Assembly: GCA_963730225.1 (NCBI GenBank) | Contig: CAVSQX010000002.1 | Coordinates: 1-64,000 of the forward strand | Source: CAVSQX01 sp963730225 | GTDB lineage: Bacteria; Planctomycetota; Phycisphaerae; Tepidisphaerales; Tepidisphaeraceae | Length of the DNA stretch: 64,000 nt | Reading direction: 5' to 3' | Shown: piece after piece, positions 1-9,430 of the stretch | Numbering within the stretch: the first letter of the stretch is position 1 | How the letters are laid out: every line of letters begins with the position of its first letter | Translations under genes and position numbers: made by a program | The notes under the pieces: model-generated | What the model was told of the DNA's origin: nothing | The model's input: only the letters and a program-made list of their open reading frames with translations | Databases searched by the model: none

Positions 1-133
1 GGAAATTCACCCTCATCCTAGCGTTGCCAAACGCCGCTTGCAAAATGCACGGCCGATCCTCCGTTCCCCGCGAAACGATTGACGGACTACAATCAGACTG
101 CAAAATTCATTCGCGCGCGGATCTGGAGTCTTC

Positions 134-715
134 ATGAATTGGTCAAAACAAATCGCCGGCATATTGCTCCTCATGAGTGCGGTCGGATGTTCGCCGTACC
201 TGGCCGACTATCGCTACGTTCCCCGGCCGGGGCTGGTTGAGGTTCCCTCGACGCAGCCCGATCAGCCGCCGCTGGTTTCGGCCTTCGCATCGGTCGTCGG
301 CGTTCGCTATGCGGACCAGCAACAAAACATTCCCGCTTCCGTGCAGGTTCGCCTGCGATTGGACAATACCAGTTCCCAGTCCATCGTCTTCGATCCGCGC
401 ACGCTCGATTTGGTCAACGGATCATTGATGCGTTTTCCCCCGCCGCTGCTTCAGCCGGTGCAGCCGACGAATATCGACCCGATGCAGTCGGCCGTCTTCG
501 ACGCTTATTTCCCATTTCCGCAGGGATATTCCTACGACAACACCGATCTCCAATCGCTGCAACTGCGCTGGACGCTGCGCCTGAGCAATCGCAACATCGG
601 CCAGACCGTGAATTTCCGCCGGGCGGTGAACGTGTACTATGACCCCTATTGGGAAGCTCCGTATTGGGGCTATCCCTATGGCGGGTACGGCGGTGTGGTG
701 ATCATCCGCCGATGA
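134..715 (+). CDS. Small outer-membrane or periplasmic lipoprotein, function unknown
   Basis: The 193-residue product opens with a lipoprotein signal: charged start, hydrophobic stretch and a lipobox ending SAVGC at about residue 19, so a lipid-anchored envelope protein is expected. GGAGTC lies about 8 bases before the ATG and supports this start. The mature part has no motif I recognise; it looks beta-rich and ends in a Tyr/Gly/Pro-rich tail (WGYPYGGYGG). The gene precedes an oxidoreductase on the same strand by 12 bases, so the two may be co-transcribed. Confidence is high that it is coding and lipid-modified; no function can be assigned. Confidence 0.8.
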   Translation: MNWSKQIAGILLLMSAVGCSPYLADYRYVPRPGLVEVPSTQPDQPPLVSAFASVVGVRYADQQQNIPASVQVRLRLDNTSSQSIVFDPRTLDLVNGSLMRFPPPLLQPVQPTNIDPMQSAVFDAYFPFPQGYSYDNTDLQSLQLRWTLRLSNRNIGQTVNFRRAVNVYYDPYWEAPYWGYPYGGYGGVVIIRR

Positions 716-727
716 AAGAAGGATTTC

Positions 728-1354
728 GTGAATCTCCTCATCTTTGGCGCGACCGGTCCCACAGGGAGGGAGATTCTCAAGCAGGCGGTTGCGGGCCACG
801 CCGTCACAGCTTTTGCCCGCAATCCGGCGGCGCTTGAGTTCAAAGCCCCGAATCTGAATACCGTCCGCGGCGACATCACGGACGCCGCCTCGGTCGCCGC
901 CGCCATGCGCGGGCAGCACGCGGTTCTCAGCGCGCTGGGTGTGCGGAAATGGAAGAAGAATTCCATTCTCTCCGACGGCACCCGCAACATCATCCAGGCG
1001 ATGCGCGATCAGGGTGTGCGGCGATTTATTTGCGAAACGAGCCTCGATGTCGGCGACAGCCGTGGACAGCTCGGCTGGCTGTTTACATGGATCATCCGCC
1101 CCATCCTGCTCCCCAATGCTTTTGTCGACAAGGAAATTCAGGAGCGATACATCCACGACAGCGGGCTTGACTGGATCATCGCGCGGCCCGCATATCTCAC
1201 CAACGGCCCACGGCTGGGCCGTTATCAGGTTTGGACCGGTCCCAAGCCCAAAGGCGTTTCGTGGAAAATCTCCCGTGCCGATGTCGCCGATTTCATGCTC
1301 AAGCAATTGAGCGACGACACGTATTTGCACAAAGCCGCCGCGCTGGCGTATTGA
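728..1354 (+). CDS. NAD(P)-binding oxidoreductase of the atypical SDR / NmrA-like type
   Basis: A 208-residue Rossmann protein. The N-terminus has the dinucleotide-binding pattern GATGPTG (residues 8-14), followed by a basic residue after the second strand (FARNP), typical of NADP-preferring NmrA-like or biliverdin-reductase-like proteins. There is no classical YxxxK catalytic pair at the expected place, so it may act as a redox sensor or reduce an unknown substrate. The start is GTG, chosen because AAGGA lies 6-7 bases upstream and the Rossmann fold begins immediately. It follows the lipoprotein gene closely. The family call is firm, the substrate unknown. Confidence 0.8.
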   Translation: MNLLIFGATGPTGREILKQAVAGHAVTAFARNPAALEFKAPNLNTVRGDITDAASVAAAMRGQHAVLSALGVRKWKKNSILSDGTRNIIQAMRDQGVRRFICETSLDVGDSRGQLGWLFTWIIRPILLPNAFVDKEIQERYIHDSGLDWIIARPAYLTNGPRLGRYQVWTGPKPKGVSWKISRADVADFMLKQLSDDTYLHKAAALAY

Positions 1355-1366
1355 ACCGCGGGTTAT

Positions 1367-1801
1367 TCACCCCGGATGCACCCACGATCCCGATCCGTCA
1401 CCCCATCGCTCCTCTTTCCACACCGTCAACTGTTGTTTGAGCGTATCGATGATCCACCGACACGCCGCGAATGCCTCGGCTCGATGCGGCGAACTCACCG
1501 CGACAATCACCGACGGCTCCCCGATCGCCACCGTTCCGACGCGATGCAGAATGGCCAACTTCACGATCGGCCATTGACGGCGGGCGTCGGCGGCGAAAGC
1601 TTCAAACTGCTGCTGGGCCATCGGGCCGTACGCTTCGTATCTCAGCGAAACCAATTCCCGGTCGTCCCGGTTCTCACGGCGAGTGATGCCGAGAAAAATA
1701 TCGATTCCGCCGGCCGAGGCATCGGTGACAAAATCGATCACCTTTCCCGCAGAAATCGGCTCCGCGGTGATTTCCAGCCAATCGCCCGGTGATGCCGACA
1801 T
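1367..1801 (-). CDS. moaE: Molybdopterin synthase catalytic subunit MoaE
   Basis: A 144-residue protein matching MoaE in length and motifs: FLGITRRENRD near residues 36-46, the YEAYGPMA segment, LHRVGTVAIGEPSV, and the lysine-containing tail WKEERWGDG that forms the active site with the MoaD C-terminus. MoaE moves sulfur from MoaD thiocarboxylate onto precursor Z to make the molybdopterin dithiolene in the cytoplasm. The start codon follows directly after the moaD stop, so the two subunits are translationally coupled. No other moa genes are visible nearby. Confidence 0.95.
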   Translation of the reverse strand: MSASPGDWLEITAEPISAGKVIDFVTDASAGGIDIFLGITRRENRDDRELVSLRYEAYGPMAQQQFEAFAADARRQWPIVKLAILHRVGTVAIGEPSVIVAVSSPHRAEAFAACRWIIDTLKQQLTVWKEERWGDGSGSWVHPG

Positions 1802-2047
1802 TCATCCTCCGCTGACCGGTGGAATGATCGCCAATTCATCTCCCTCGCGCAAAACCGTGCTGGCCGGAACGTAGGATCGATTCACCGCGTACGCCACGCG
1901 CTGGAGCCCGCCGGCAAGCACAGGAAATCTCCGCCCGATCTGCTGCGACGCCGCGGCCACCGTCGCGCCGGTGGGAAGATCGAGATCGATTTCGGAAGTT
2001 CCGGTTTGCTCGCGCAGAATGGCAAACAGCATCAGGTGAACGCGCAT
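1802..2047 (-). CDS. moaD: Molybdopterin synthase sulfur carrier subunit MoaD
   Basis: An 81-residue ubiquitin-fold sulfur carrier ending in the required Gly-Gly (IIPPVSGG), which is adenylated and thiocarboxylated before sulfur transfer in MoaE. The reading frame stays open upstream into lpxI, but the ATG at 2047 (MRVHLMLF) is chosen because it gives the normal MoaD length and begins with the first beta strand. It lies 7 bases after the lpxI stop and abuts moaE, giving the order lpxI-moaD-moaE. Confidence 0.93.
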   Translation of the reverse strand: MRVHLMLFAILREQTGTSEIDLDLPTGATVAAASQQIGRRFPVLAGGLQRVAYAVNRSYVPASTVLREGDELAIIPPVSGG

Positions 2048-2054
2048 CGGCCGC

Positions 2055-2900
2055 TCAATCTTCGGTCGCCTCGCCGTCGTATCCGACGATCGCAATTTTG
2101 TACCGATCGGCCAGCTCCAGAACCTTCTGCCGCTCCAGCATGATCGTCTTTCCCGCCTCCAGCACCAGGCAGCCCGATCCGGCGGCCGCGAGCTTTTCGA
2201 TCGTCGTCGTGCCGACGGTGGGCACGTCCGCTCGCATGTCCTGATCCTTGTTGGCCACTTTAATCAGCGTCCATCCCCCGCACTGGCACAGCTTGCCCGC
2301 CCGCTCGATCATGTCGTTGGTTCCCTCCAGCGCTTCCACCGCGATCACGTCCCGGGCCATCACCGCGATCGATTGCCCGATGTCCATCGCGCTGATCCGT
2401 TTGCAGATCTCCCAGCCGAAACGGATGTCGATCCACTGGTCCTGGCTGGGCTGACGCTGGGTCATCACGCCCGGCGAAGCCAGTTGGTCGGCACAGTAGC
2501 GAGTGGAGTCGATCAAGGTAATACCCGATTGGCCAAGCTCATCGATCACCGCGTGCAGCACCGCGTTGGGCCGCTTGTCGTTGCGCAGACGAAACAGCCA
2601 GACACGAGCCGTCCGCAGGTCGGGAATATACCGCGCCAACACGAACGGCGTGTACATGCGAGTTTTCTGCACGCGCCCGACCATGATCGCTTCGGTGCAC
2701 CCCGCGGATTGCAGGCGGCGAATCCATCGGCCCAGCCGAGCCGTGCTGGCCCAGTGGAATTCGTCGCATTCCTGCTTGAGTTCCGGCCACGCATTGCCCG
2801 TCAGGCCGACGCAAACGACTTTTCGCCCCGCCGCCCGCGCCCCACGGGCCACCAGAACCGGAAACACACCCTCACCGGCGATTAATCCAAGTGGAGTCAT
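2055..2900 (-). CDS. lpxI: UDP-2,3-diacylglucosamine pyrophosphatase LpxI
   Basis: A 281-residue protein of the LpxI (DUF1009) family. Recognisable segments are LGLIAGEGVFPVLVARGAR at the N-terminus, MVGRVQKTRM about residue 73, and C-terminal GCLVLEAGKTIMLERQ with an Asp-containing pair before it. LpxI hydrolyses UDP-2,3-diacylglucosamine to lipid X in lipid A synthesis, replacing LpxH in many bacteria. Its presence argues that the organism makes lipid A and has an outer membrane. The ATG at 2900 is the natural start. It heads a short minus-strand operon with moaD and moaE, to which it has no obvious functional link. Confidence 0.93.
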   Translation of the reverse strand: MTPLGLIAGEGVFPVLVARGARAAGRKVVCVGLTGNAWPELKQECDEFHWASTARLGRWIRRLQSAGCTEAIMVGRVQKTRMYTPFVLARYIPDLRTARVWLFRLRNDKRPNAVLHAVIDELGQSGITLIDSTRYCADQLASPGVMTQRQPSQDQWIDIRFGWEICKRISAMDIGQSIAVMARDVIAVEALEGTNDMIERAGKLCQCGGWTLIKVANKDQDMRADVPTVGTTTIEKLAAAGSGCLVLEAGKTIMLERQKVLELADRYKIAIVGYDGEATED

Positions 2901-3014
2901 CCAACATCATTCTAGGACACCCGCGGCTTTTGCACAGCGCCCAATCCTTGATCATTATTGCTCAACAACTTAAATTGGAGAATCGCGCCGGTTCGAGTCG
3001 AAAAATCTTACCTG

Positions 3015-5801
3015 ATGTTCCGTTTGCCCTCACGCTTGCCGATCCGATGGTTTGAAGGTCTGGAGTCCAGGTTGATGTTGTCGGTCAGCCTCAACGCCAA
3101 CGGCTGGACCGTCGTCACACCCAGCAGCAACACGCAGATCATCTATTGCAGCTCCTCCACCGGCAGCGATACCAACAGCGGGCTTTCATCCAGCTCCCCG
3201 GTGCAGACCCTGGCCAAGGCCCAATCGCTGATCCGAAACGACGAGCCCGATTGGCTGCTGCTCAAGTGCGGCGATGTCTTCAACGGCGCGTTTGCCAACT
3301 GGACTCAATCCGGCGTCAGCGCTCAGGAGCCGATTCTCATCAGCAGCTACGGCACCGGCACCCGCCCGCTCATTGACACCGGCACGGCCTCGAACGGGTT
3401 TTCCGCCCTCAACAGCACCACGCCGGTCAATTATCTCGACGTCATCGGCATCCAGTTTTATGAAAACAACCGCGACCCCGCTTCGCCTACATTCAGCGCA
3501 AGCTCCTCGGGAGGCACTGACGGCTTTGAATTCTACGCCCCCGGCGGAAATCTTCTGATCGAGGATTGCCAGTTCAGCTTTTACCGCAACAACCTCGACA
3601 TCGAAGGCATCAACGGCACGCTCTCCAACGTCACCCTTCGCCGCAATATCGTGATCGATTCCTGGTCCACCAACACGCATTCGCAGGGAATCTACTGCTA
3701 TGCCGTCAACAACATCACCGTTTATCAAAACGTCTTCGATCACAACGGCTGGAACACGCAAATCTCCGGCGCTGTCCAGGAGGGTTACAACCACGACATC
3801 TATTTCAGCTACAACACCACCGGCGTCGACATCGAGCAAAACATTCTCGCCGAAGCCTCCTTCGCCGGGATCATGGCTCGCAGCGGTGGAATCATTCTGA
3901 ACAATCTGTTTCTCAGCAACACCGTGGCCATGGCCTACGGCCAAGCCAACGGCGCCGACAGCACCCCCGGCGGGGTCACCGGGCAAATCAGCGGCAATGT
4001 CGTCGACGGCGACATCGCTTTGGGAACTCTGGAATACGGCCAGGGCTTCGATATCGGAAACATCGAACCCGGCCCCGGCGTGCTGGTTTCCAACAATCTC
4101 TTTACCGGCGACACCCAGCAGGCCAAACCCGCCATCCAACTCGATCCCGCCACCGGCACCGACAATCCCAGCCAGGCCGTCGGCGAAAACAACGTCACCA
4201 TCGAAGACAACATCGTCAATGGCTGGTGGGAAGGCTACGACAGCGACGGCCGATTCGTCCCCGGCGGCACCGGTCTCTACGGCTTCAACGATGTCACCGT
4301 CGAAGACAACGAGTTCATTAACTCCACCAACCGCGTTGTCCGTCACGACGGCTACTACGCCTTCACCCAGGAATCCTGGTCCGGCAACGAGTATTACACC
4401 AGCGCCCTCACCCAGCCCAATTGGATGCTGCTCCAGAGCAATGCGATTTCCCCGCAGCAATGGGATGCGCTTGTGGATCAGACCGGCGTGATTCTCTCGG
4501 CCCCGCCCAACTGGGCCGATCCCACCCGCAGCATCTCCTCCTACGACATCACGCTCGGCGGTCCCGGTACGCTGGCGGATTTCCTGGCCAACGCGGAAAA
4601 CATGTACATCTACAATGCGTACCAGCCGCAGTACATGGCCACGGCGGCCATCGATTACATTCAGGCGGGCTTCACCCTCGACACCACGCCGCCCACCGCC
4701 GTCGCTACCGCCGCCAATGTCGGAGCATCCAGCGTCGGAAGCACCGCGTTCGATTTCACCGTTACCTACACCGACAATTTTTTCCTCGATCCAACTTCGC
4801 TGGGCAACGCAGACATTTTCGTCACCGGCCCAAACGGCTACAGCCAATTGGCTACTTTCGTCGGATCATCCGCGCCTACGACCGAAGCCGGGGGCGATCA
4901 GCAAACCGTGGCCACATACCAAATCACGCCCCCCAACGGCTCCTGGGCCGCCGGCGAAGACGGCCAATACACCATCTCCCTCCAGCCCAACCAGGTGCGC
5001 GACAAGTCCGGCAACTACGCCCTCAGCGGAACCATCGGCTCATTCACCGCCGATTTCACCGCGCCCACCGCGCTGGTGGCCGCCAACGGAATCGGCAACA
5101 GCGCGCTGGGAACCAGCAGCTACACATTTACCGTCACGTATTCCGATCCTGCGGGAATCAACGTCTCGACGCTGGGTCACAACGAATTGCAGGTCACCGG
5201 CCCCAACAGCTACAGCAAATTCGCCACGCTGGTGGGCGAGACGCCGCCGACCAATTCAACCCAGGTGACCGCAACCTACACCATCCCCGCGCCCGGCGGA
5301 TCATGGACCACCAGCTCCGGCGGAACCTATTCCATCACCAGCGTGGGCGCGGTCGTGCAGGACACTTACGGCAACGCGATGCCCGCTGGTTTGCTGGCCA
5401 GCTTCAACGCCACCTTCACCGGCGGGCCGGCGAATTCGGCCACCGGCTCGATCACCGGAACCGTTTACATCGACGCCAACGGCAATGGCGTGCTGAATTC
5501 CCAGGAGACGCTGCTGTCGGGCATCGTCGTGTATCTCGATTTGAATCACGACGGCAAACTCGACGACGGCGATCCGAGCGCCACCACCAATTCCAGCGGC
5601 GTTTACACGTTCAGCAATTTGCCCGCCGGCCAATATCTGGTCCGCGAAGTGGTTCCCAGCGGATACGTCATCACCGCACCATCCACCGGCGTCCAGACCG
5701 TCACCCTCGCCGCCGGTCAAAATACCACCGGCGTTAATTTCGGCGATCAGTTGATTTCGTCGGTCGACAATTCGCATCGCAAACCGACTCGCCGGCGATA
5801 G
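3015..5801 (+). CDS. Large secreted right-handed beta-helix protein with LEPR-XLL motif and SdrD-B-like C-terminal domain
   Basis: About 928 residues. The N-terminus carries the planctomycete export motif FEGLESRLMLS instead of a clear classical signal peptide. Residues about 40-480 contain many short Asn/Ile-rich turns (NNITVYQN, GVDIEQNILAE, NNVTIEDNIVNG) typical of right-handed parallel beta-helix (pectate-lyase-like) proteins. Two similar Ig-like repeats follow (TPPTAVATAA.. and FTAPTALVAANG..). The C-terminus is an SdrD-B-type domain (GTVYIDANGNGVLN, YLDLNHDGKLDDGD) and a basic tail. The frame is open from TTG 2958; ATG 3015 is preferred because the leader then starts just before the motif. 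The substrate is probably a polysaccharide, but no catalytic site is identified. Confidence 0.85.
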   Translation: MFRLPSRLPIRWFEGLESRLMLSVSLNANGWTVVTPSSNTQIIYCSSSTGSDTNSGLSSSSPVQTLAKAQSLIRNDEPDWLLLKCGDVFNGAFANWTQSGVSAQEPILISSYGTGTRPLIDTGTASNGFSALNSTTPVNYLDVIGIQFYENNRDPASPTFSASSSGGTDGFEFYAPGGNLLIEDCQFSFYRNNLDIEGINGTLSNVTLRRNIVIDSWSTNTHSQGIYCYAVNNITVYQNVFDHNGWNTQISGAVQEGYNHDIYFSYNTTGVDIEQNILAEASFAGIMARSGGIILNNLFLSNTVAMAYGQANGADSTPGGVTGQISGNVVDGDIALGTLEYGQGFDIGNIEPGPGVLVSNNLFTGDTQQAKPAIQLDPATGTDNPSQAVGENNVTIEDNIVNGWWEGYDSDGRFVPGGTGLYGFNDVTVEDNEFINSTNRVVRHDGYYAFTQESWSGNEYYTSALTQPNWMLLQSNAISPQQWDALVDQTGVILSAPPNWADPTRSISSYDITLGGPGTLADFLANAENMYIYNAYQPQYMATAAIDYIQAGFTLDTTPPTAVATAANVGASSVGSTAFDFTVTYTDNFFLDPTSLGNADIFVTGPNGYSQLATFVGSSAPTTEAGGDQQTVATYQITPPNGSWAAGEDGQYTISLQPNQVRDKSGNYALSGTIGSFTADFTAPTALVAANGIGNSALGTSSYTFTVTYSDPAGINVSTLGHNELQVTGPNSYSKFATLVGETPPTNSTQVTATYTIPAPGGSWTTSSGGTYSITSVGAVVQDTYGNAMPAGLLASFNATFTGGPANSATGSITGTVYIDANGNGVLNSQETLLSGIVVYLDLNHDGKLDDGDPSATTNSSGVYTFSNLPAGQYLVREVVPSGYVITAPSTGVQTVTLAAGQNTTGVNFGDQLISSVDNSHRKPTRRR

Positions 5802-5914
5802 CGGCGGGTTTTTGGTAGTGGGTCGATTTGAATCCGCATTTCACCGATTTCCTTGGACAGGCCGCGTCAGCAGATGACCCGCGACACCCCGGCGATGGAA
5901 GCGGGGATTGCGGA

Positions 5915-6145
5915 TCATGTTTGGGAAACTGAGGATTTGGCGGCACTGCTGGGGTGATGAGGAAGTTTTGAGAACGCTCTATAGCTGACGATATTTGTGA
6001 TCGCGCCGATCGTAGCGAGAAAAATCCCCCCACGTACAAACCGCCAACCAACCGGCCAAAGAATTATCGCTAATAAGGTATAGAAAACCACAACCACCGC
6101 GACGAAAGCCGCCGCACCGATGAGGGCTCCATTCCATCGCTTCAT
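5915..6145 (-). CDS. Small two-helix membrane protein, unknown
   Basis: About 76 residues with two hydrophobic segments (GALIGAAAFVAVVVVFYTLL and a second around GGIFLATIGAITNIVSY) and a short polar tail. The ATG at 6145 gives a lysine/arginine before the first helix; a GTG at 6181 would add 12 residues. The ribosome-binding site is weak. It stands alone between the beta-helix gene and icd, pointing away from icd. I recognise no family. Hydrophobic coherence argues that it is coding, but it is short and could be spurious. Confidence 0.45.
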   Translation of the reverse strand: MKRWNGALIGAAAFVAVVVVFYTLLAIILWPVGWRFVRGGIFLATIGAITNIVSYRAFSKLPHHPSSAAKSSVSQT

Positions 6146-6295
6146 GCACGAGATTCTAGTGATCAGCCAGTTTTTTTCCACGAAATTTCAAACTGACCCA
6201 CTACCGATTTCCCCTTCCCTTGAACCTTCTCCCCCGTGCTGTAATCTTGTCGATCCGATTTTTCAGTCAAAAACAGCCAGGCAAGGAGTGCAAAC

Positions 6296-7630
6296 GTGCC
6301 CAATTTCAAAGATGCCATCGTGCCCCCCGGCGGGCAGCCGATCACCCACCAATCCGGCCGGTTGAACGTGCCGGATCATCCGATCATTCCGTTCATCGAA
6401 GGGGACGGCACCGGGCCGGATATCTGGCGGGCGTCGGTGCGCGTTTTTGATGCGGCCGTTGCGAAAGCGTTCGGCGGGAAAAAGAAGATCGCGTGGATGG
6501 AGGTTTTCGCGGGGCAGAAGAGCTTCGATCGCTACCAGAGCTGGCTGCACGAAGACACCGTGCCCGCGTTCCAGGAATTCCGGGTCGGCATCAAGGGGCC
6601 GCTCACCACGCCGGTCGGTGGCGGTATCCGTTCGCTGAATGTCGAGCTGCGGCAGCGCCTCGATCTGTATGTTTGCCTTCGCCCGGTGCGTTATTTCACG
6701 GGTGTTCCCTCGCCGGTGAAGCGTCCTGAAAAAGTCGATATGGTGATTTTCCGTGAGAACACCGAAGACATTTACGCCGGTATCGAATACGCCGCCGGCA
6801 CGGCGGATTCGCAAAAGATTCTGGATTTCCTGACAAAAGAATTTCCCAAAGAGTTCAAAAAAATCCGCTTCGGCACATCCGACGCCGGCAAATCCTGGCA
6901 AACCACGCTCGAATCCATCGGCGCTCCGAAGCGCGACATGAACGTGCAGGTCGGCATCGGAATCAAGCCGATCAGCTATCTCGGCACCGAGCGCCTGATC
7001 TATTCCGCCATCGGCTACGCCATCAAGTACAAACGCAAATCCGTCACGTTCGTGCACAAGGGGAACATCATGAAGTTCACCGAAGGGGCGTTCCGCGATT
7101 GGGGGTACAAGATCGCCAAAGAATTTTTCGGCGCGGTCGAAATCGACGGCGGCCCGTGGTGCAAAATTCCCGACGGCAAAGCGGGCGCGGGAATCGTCAT
7201 CAAAGATTCCATCGCGGACATCACGCTTCAGCAGGTTCTCACCCGCCCGGAGGAATTCGATGTGATCGCGACGCTGAATCTCAACGGCGATTACCTGAGC
7301 GACGCTTTGGCCGCGCAGGTTGGCGGCATCGGCATCGCTCCCGGCGGGAACATCAACTACATCACCGGCCACGCCGTCTTTGAAGCCACCCACGGCACCG
7401 CGCCCAAGTACGCCAACCAGGACGTCGTCAACCCCGGCAGCGTGATTCTCAGCGGCGTGATGATGTTCGAATACATGGGCTGGCAGAACGTGGCCGATCT
7501 GATCGTGCGCTCATTGGAAAAAACCATCGCCGCCAAAACCGTCACCTACGATTTCGCACGCCAGATGGACGGGGCGACGAAGATCAAGTGCAGCGAGTTT
7601 GCCGATCAGATCATCAAGCATATCGCCTAG
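6296..7630 (+). CDS. icd: NADP-dependent isocitrate dehydrogenase
   Basis: A 444-residue type I isocitrate dehydrogenase close in layout to the E. coli enzyme. Visible motifs are IPFIEGDGTGPD, the substrate loop GPLTTPVGGGIRSLNV (with the serine that AceK phosphorylates in E. coli), LRPVRYFTGVPSPVK, FRENTEDIYAGIEY, and the cofactor region ATHGTAPKYANQDVVNPGS. The Lys-Tyr after APA/P in the last motif indicates NADP rather than NAD specificity. It oxidatively decarboxylates isocitrate to 2-oxoglutarate in the TCA cycle. The start is GTG with AAGGAG about 9 bases upstream. It is monocistronic as far as can be seen. Confidence 0.97.
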   Translation: MPNFKDAIVPPGGQPITHQSGRLNVPDHPIIPFIEGDGTGPDIWRASVRVFDAAVAKAFGGKKKIAWMEVFAGQKSFDRYQSWLHEDTVPAFQEFRVGIKGPLTTPVGGGIRSLNVELRQRLDLYVCLRPVRYFTGVPSPVKRPEKVDMVIFRENTEDIYAGIEYAAGTADSQKILDFLTKEFPKEFKKIRFGTSDAGKSWQTTLESIGAPKRDMNVQVGIGIKPISYLGTERLIYSAIGYAIKYKRKSVTFVHKGNIMKFTEGAFRDWGYKIAKEFFGAVEIDGGPWCKIPDGKAGAGIVIKDSIADITLQQVLTRPEEFDVIATLNLNGDYLSDALAAQVGGIGIAPGGNINYITGHAVFEATHGTAPKYANQDVVNPGSVILSGVMMFEYMGWQNVADLIVRSLEKTIAAKTVTYDFARQMDGATKIKCSEFADQIIKHIA

Positions 7631-7807
7631 CCAACGCTCCTAAATCAAGAGTTGAAAAGATGTTGCATGCCGTCGCGGACTCGGCTTTGGCCGGTCCGAA
7701 TCCCCCGGGACTATCGATTTAGTGGTTTTTTCTTGCTGAAATGCGCAGCGCAGGTTAGTATTTCCGCCGAGGGGGGTCGGGCCACCTCATTGGGAGAGGA
7801 CAAATCA

Positions 7808-9430
7808 ATGCCTGCCTCCGCACGCAGATCTCGGGCTATTCTTGCGATTTCATCCGCCATCGCGCTGTTCGCAACTGCCGGAATTTCTCAGGCGCAGGTC
7901 GTGGCGATAGGCGCTCCAGACGGCTCCAACGGCGTCGTCGCGCAGGACGTTTATCACGGCCAGTATTATCCCTACAGCTGCGCCATCGCCTCGATGGAGA
8001 TGGAACTGGATGAGCCCCAGGTCACCACGACCAACGCTTTCGTCAACAACCTGATCGCGCAGGGCGATCAATACACACAGGCGTACATGTACGACATGGT
8101 TCACGCCAACTACATCAACAGCGGCATCAATCCCAATCCGCTGGGCAGCCCGCTGCCGCCGGTCAACTCCAACCCGCTGAATGTCGTTCCTACCAACGTT
8201 CAGTACAACAATGCCAACGCACAACCGGGATTGAACAACTATTTCTATTCCACTGTTTTTAATCCCGCCGTCGCCTCCGGCACCGACATGAATGCCATTC
8301 AGTTCGGACTCAACGTCCTCAACGCCAATACTCCGACTTCCGGCACGTTGAACCTCGGCGCCGCCGGCACGGCTTACGCCTCCTACAACTTTAACAACGG
8401 GAATTATTTCCAAAGCTGGGACTACGCCAGCCGCACAATGGCCGCTTGCATCAACACCTTCAAAGCTCCAGCCGTGGCCGGTGTTCTCAATGGGGCACAC
8501 GCCATCAGCGTCTACGGTGTTTCCTACGGCGGCGCCAACGCTCCCGGTTTCAACGCAAAATACTCGATCACCGGCTTCTACATCCACGACCCCTGGACCG
8601 GCTATGTCCAACAGGAGATCACCAACGGCGCTTTCACCGTCAACGCCAACAAACAGGTCGTCTACACCAACAATCTAACCAAAAAAGTACCTCTCGGACT
8701 TGGCGAAAATACCTGGTATCGCTACGGCCTCTTACCTGCGGTTGCTGGCGCACCCACGCAACAGGTGACGCTCGCCAACGGCAACGTCGTCAACGCAACG
8801 CTGCCCAACATGTCCTGGTACAACATTTTCACGCCCTCGGGTCCGAATCCTTCCTTCTACACCAACGGCCTCAACGCCGTGGGATTCAAAGTGGAAGTTG
8901 AACCGCAAGGTCCCGAAGGTCCCGACGACGGAAACGGCGGACAATTCGCCAGCATCCCCGATCTCCCTGCATTGTTGCCTTCGCAAGTAACCCAGGCCCA
9001 GGCCGACGCCGACGCCGTCAATGACCTGGGCGGCACCGGCGATCTCAGCGATGAACCCGGTTTTGAAAACGGCAGCTTTGACATGACCGACGAAATGCTC
9101 CTGCAAAACCCATCTGATCCAACCCTCCAGGGCGATTGGCTCGTTCCCTACGACGGCTCCGGCGGCGCCGACGATGTCACCGGCGCTGTCCTCGTTGACG
9201 AAGACACCGGCGTCATCGACCAGGCCACCTGGACGGACCCCAGCGATCCTGAAACTTCAATGACCCTGGGCGAGCTCGACGAAATGTACCAGGACGAACT
9301 GACCGGCAACGAGCCCGACGACAACGAAGTCCCCGAGCCCGCATCGCTGGCCATTCTTGCCGCAACCACCGGCGGCCTGCTGCTCCGCCGCCGGCGGGCA
9401 AGCTCACGAATCGAACCGTCAATCGGATGA
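7808..9430 (+). CDS. Exported C39-like cysteine peptidase with PEP-CTERM sorting signal
   Basis: About 540 residues. A Sec signal (ARRSRAILAISSAIALFATA..SQA) follows an ATG with GGGAGAGGA upstream; the frame is open further back but this start is favoured. The mature region has the order of catalytic elements of C39/papain-like peptidases: Cys in YYPYSCAIASMEM (about residue 58), His in NGAHAISVYGVSYGG and Asp in FYIHDPWTGYV. An acidic linker follows. The C-terminus is a PEP-CTERM tail: VPEPASLAI, hydrophobic helix, LLRRRR, normally processed by an exosortase. It may act at the cell surface on proteins or peptides. It overlaps the convergent copD gene by 12 bases. The peptidase call rests on motif order only. 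Confidence 0.75.
   Translation: MPASARRSRAILAISSAIALFATAGISQAQVVAIGAPDGSNGVVAQDVYHGQYYPYSCAIASMEMELDEPQVTTTNAFVNNLIAQGDQYTQAYMYDMVHANYINSGINPNPLGSPLPPVNSNPLNVVPTNVQYNNANAQPGLNNYFYSTVFNPAVASGTDMNAIQFGLNVLNANTPTSGTLNLGAAGTAYASYNFNNGNYFQSWDYASRTMAACINTFKAPAVAGVLNGAHAISVYGVSYGGANAPGFNAKYSITGFYIHDPWTGYVQQEITNGAFTVNANKQVVYTNNLTKKVPLGLGENTWYRYGLLPAVAGAPTQQVTLANGNVVNATLPNMSWYNIFTPSGPNPSFYTNGLNAVGFKVEVEPQGPEGPDDGNGGQFASIPDLPALLPSQVTQAQADADAVNDLGGTGDLSDEPGFENGSFDMTDEMLLQNPSDPTLQGDWLVPYDGSGGADDVTGAVLVDEDTGVIDQATWTDPSDPETSMTLGELDEMYQDELTGNEPDDNEVPEPASLAILAATTGGLLLRRRRASSRIEPSIG

Noticed and set aside
3186..4847. 553-codon open frame antisense to the beta-helix gene
   Set aside because: Repetitive Val/Gly/Asp composition typical of an antisense shadow; no ribosome-binding site or motif.
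7680..7725. tRNA-like T-arm (GGTCCGAATCCCC) after icd
   Set aside because: No matching acceptor, D or anticodon arms can be formed around it.
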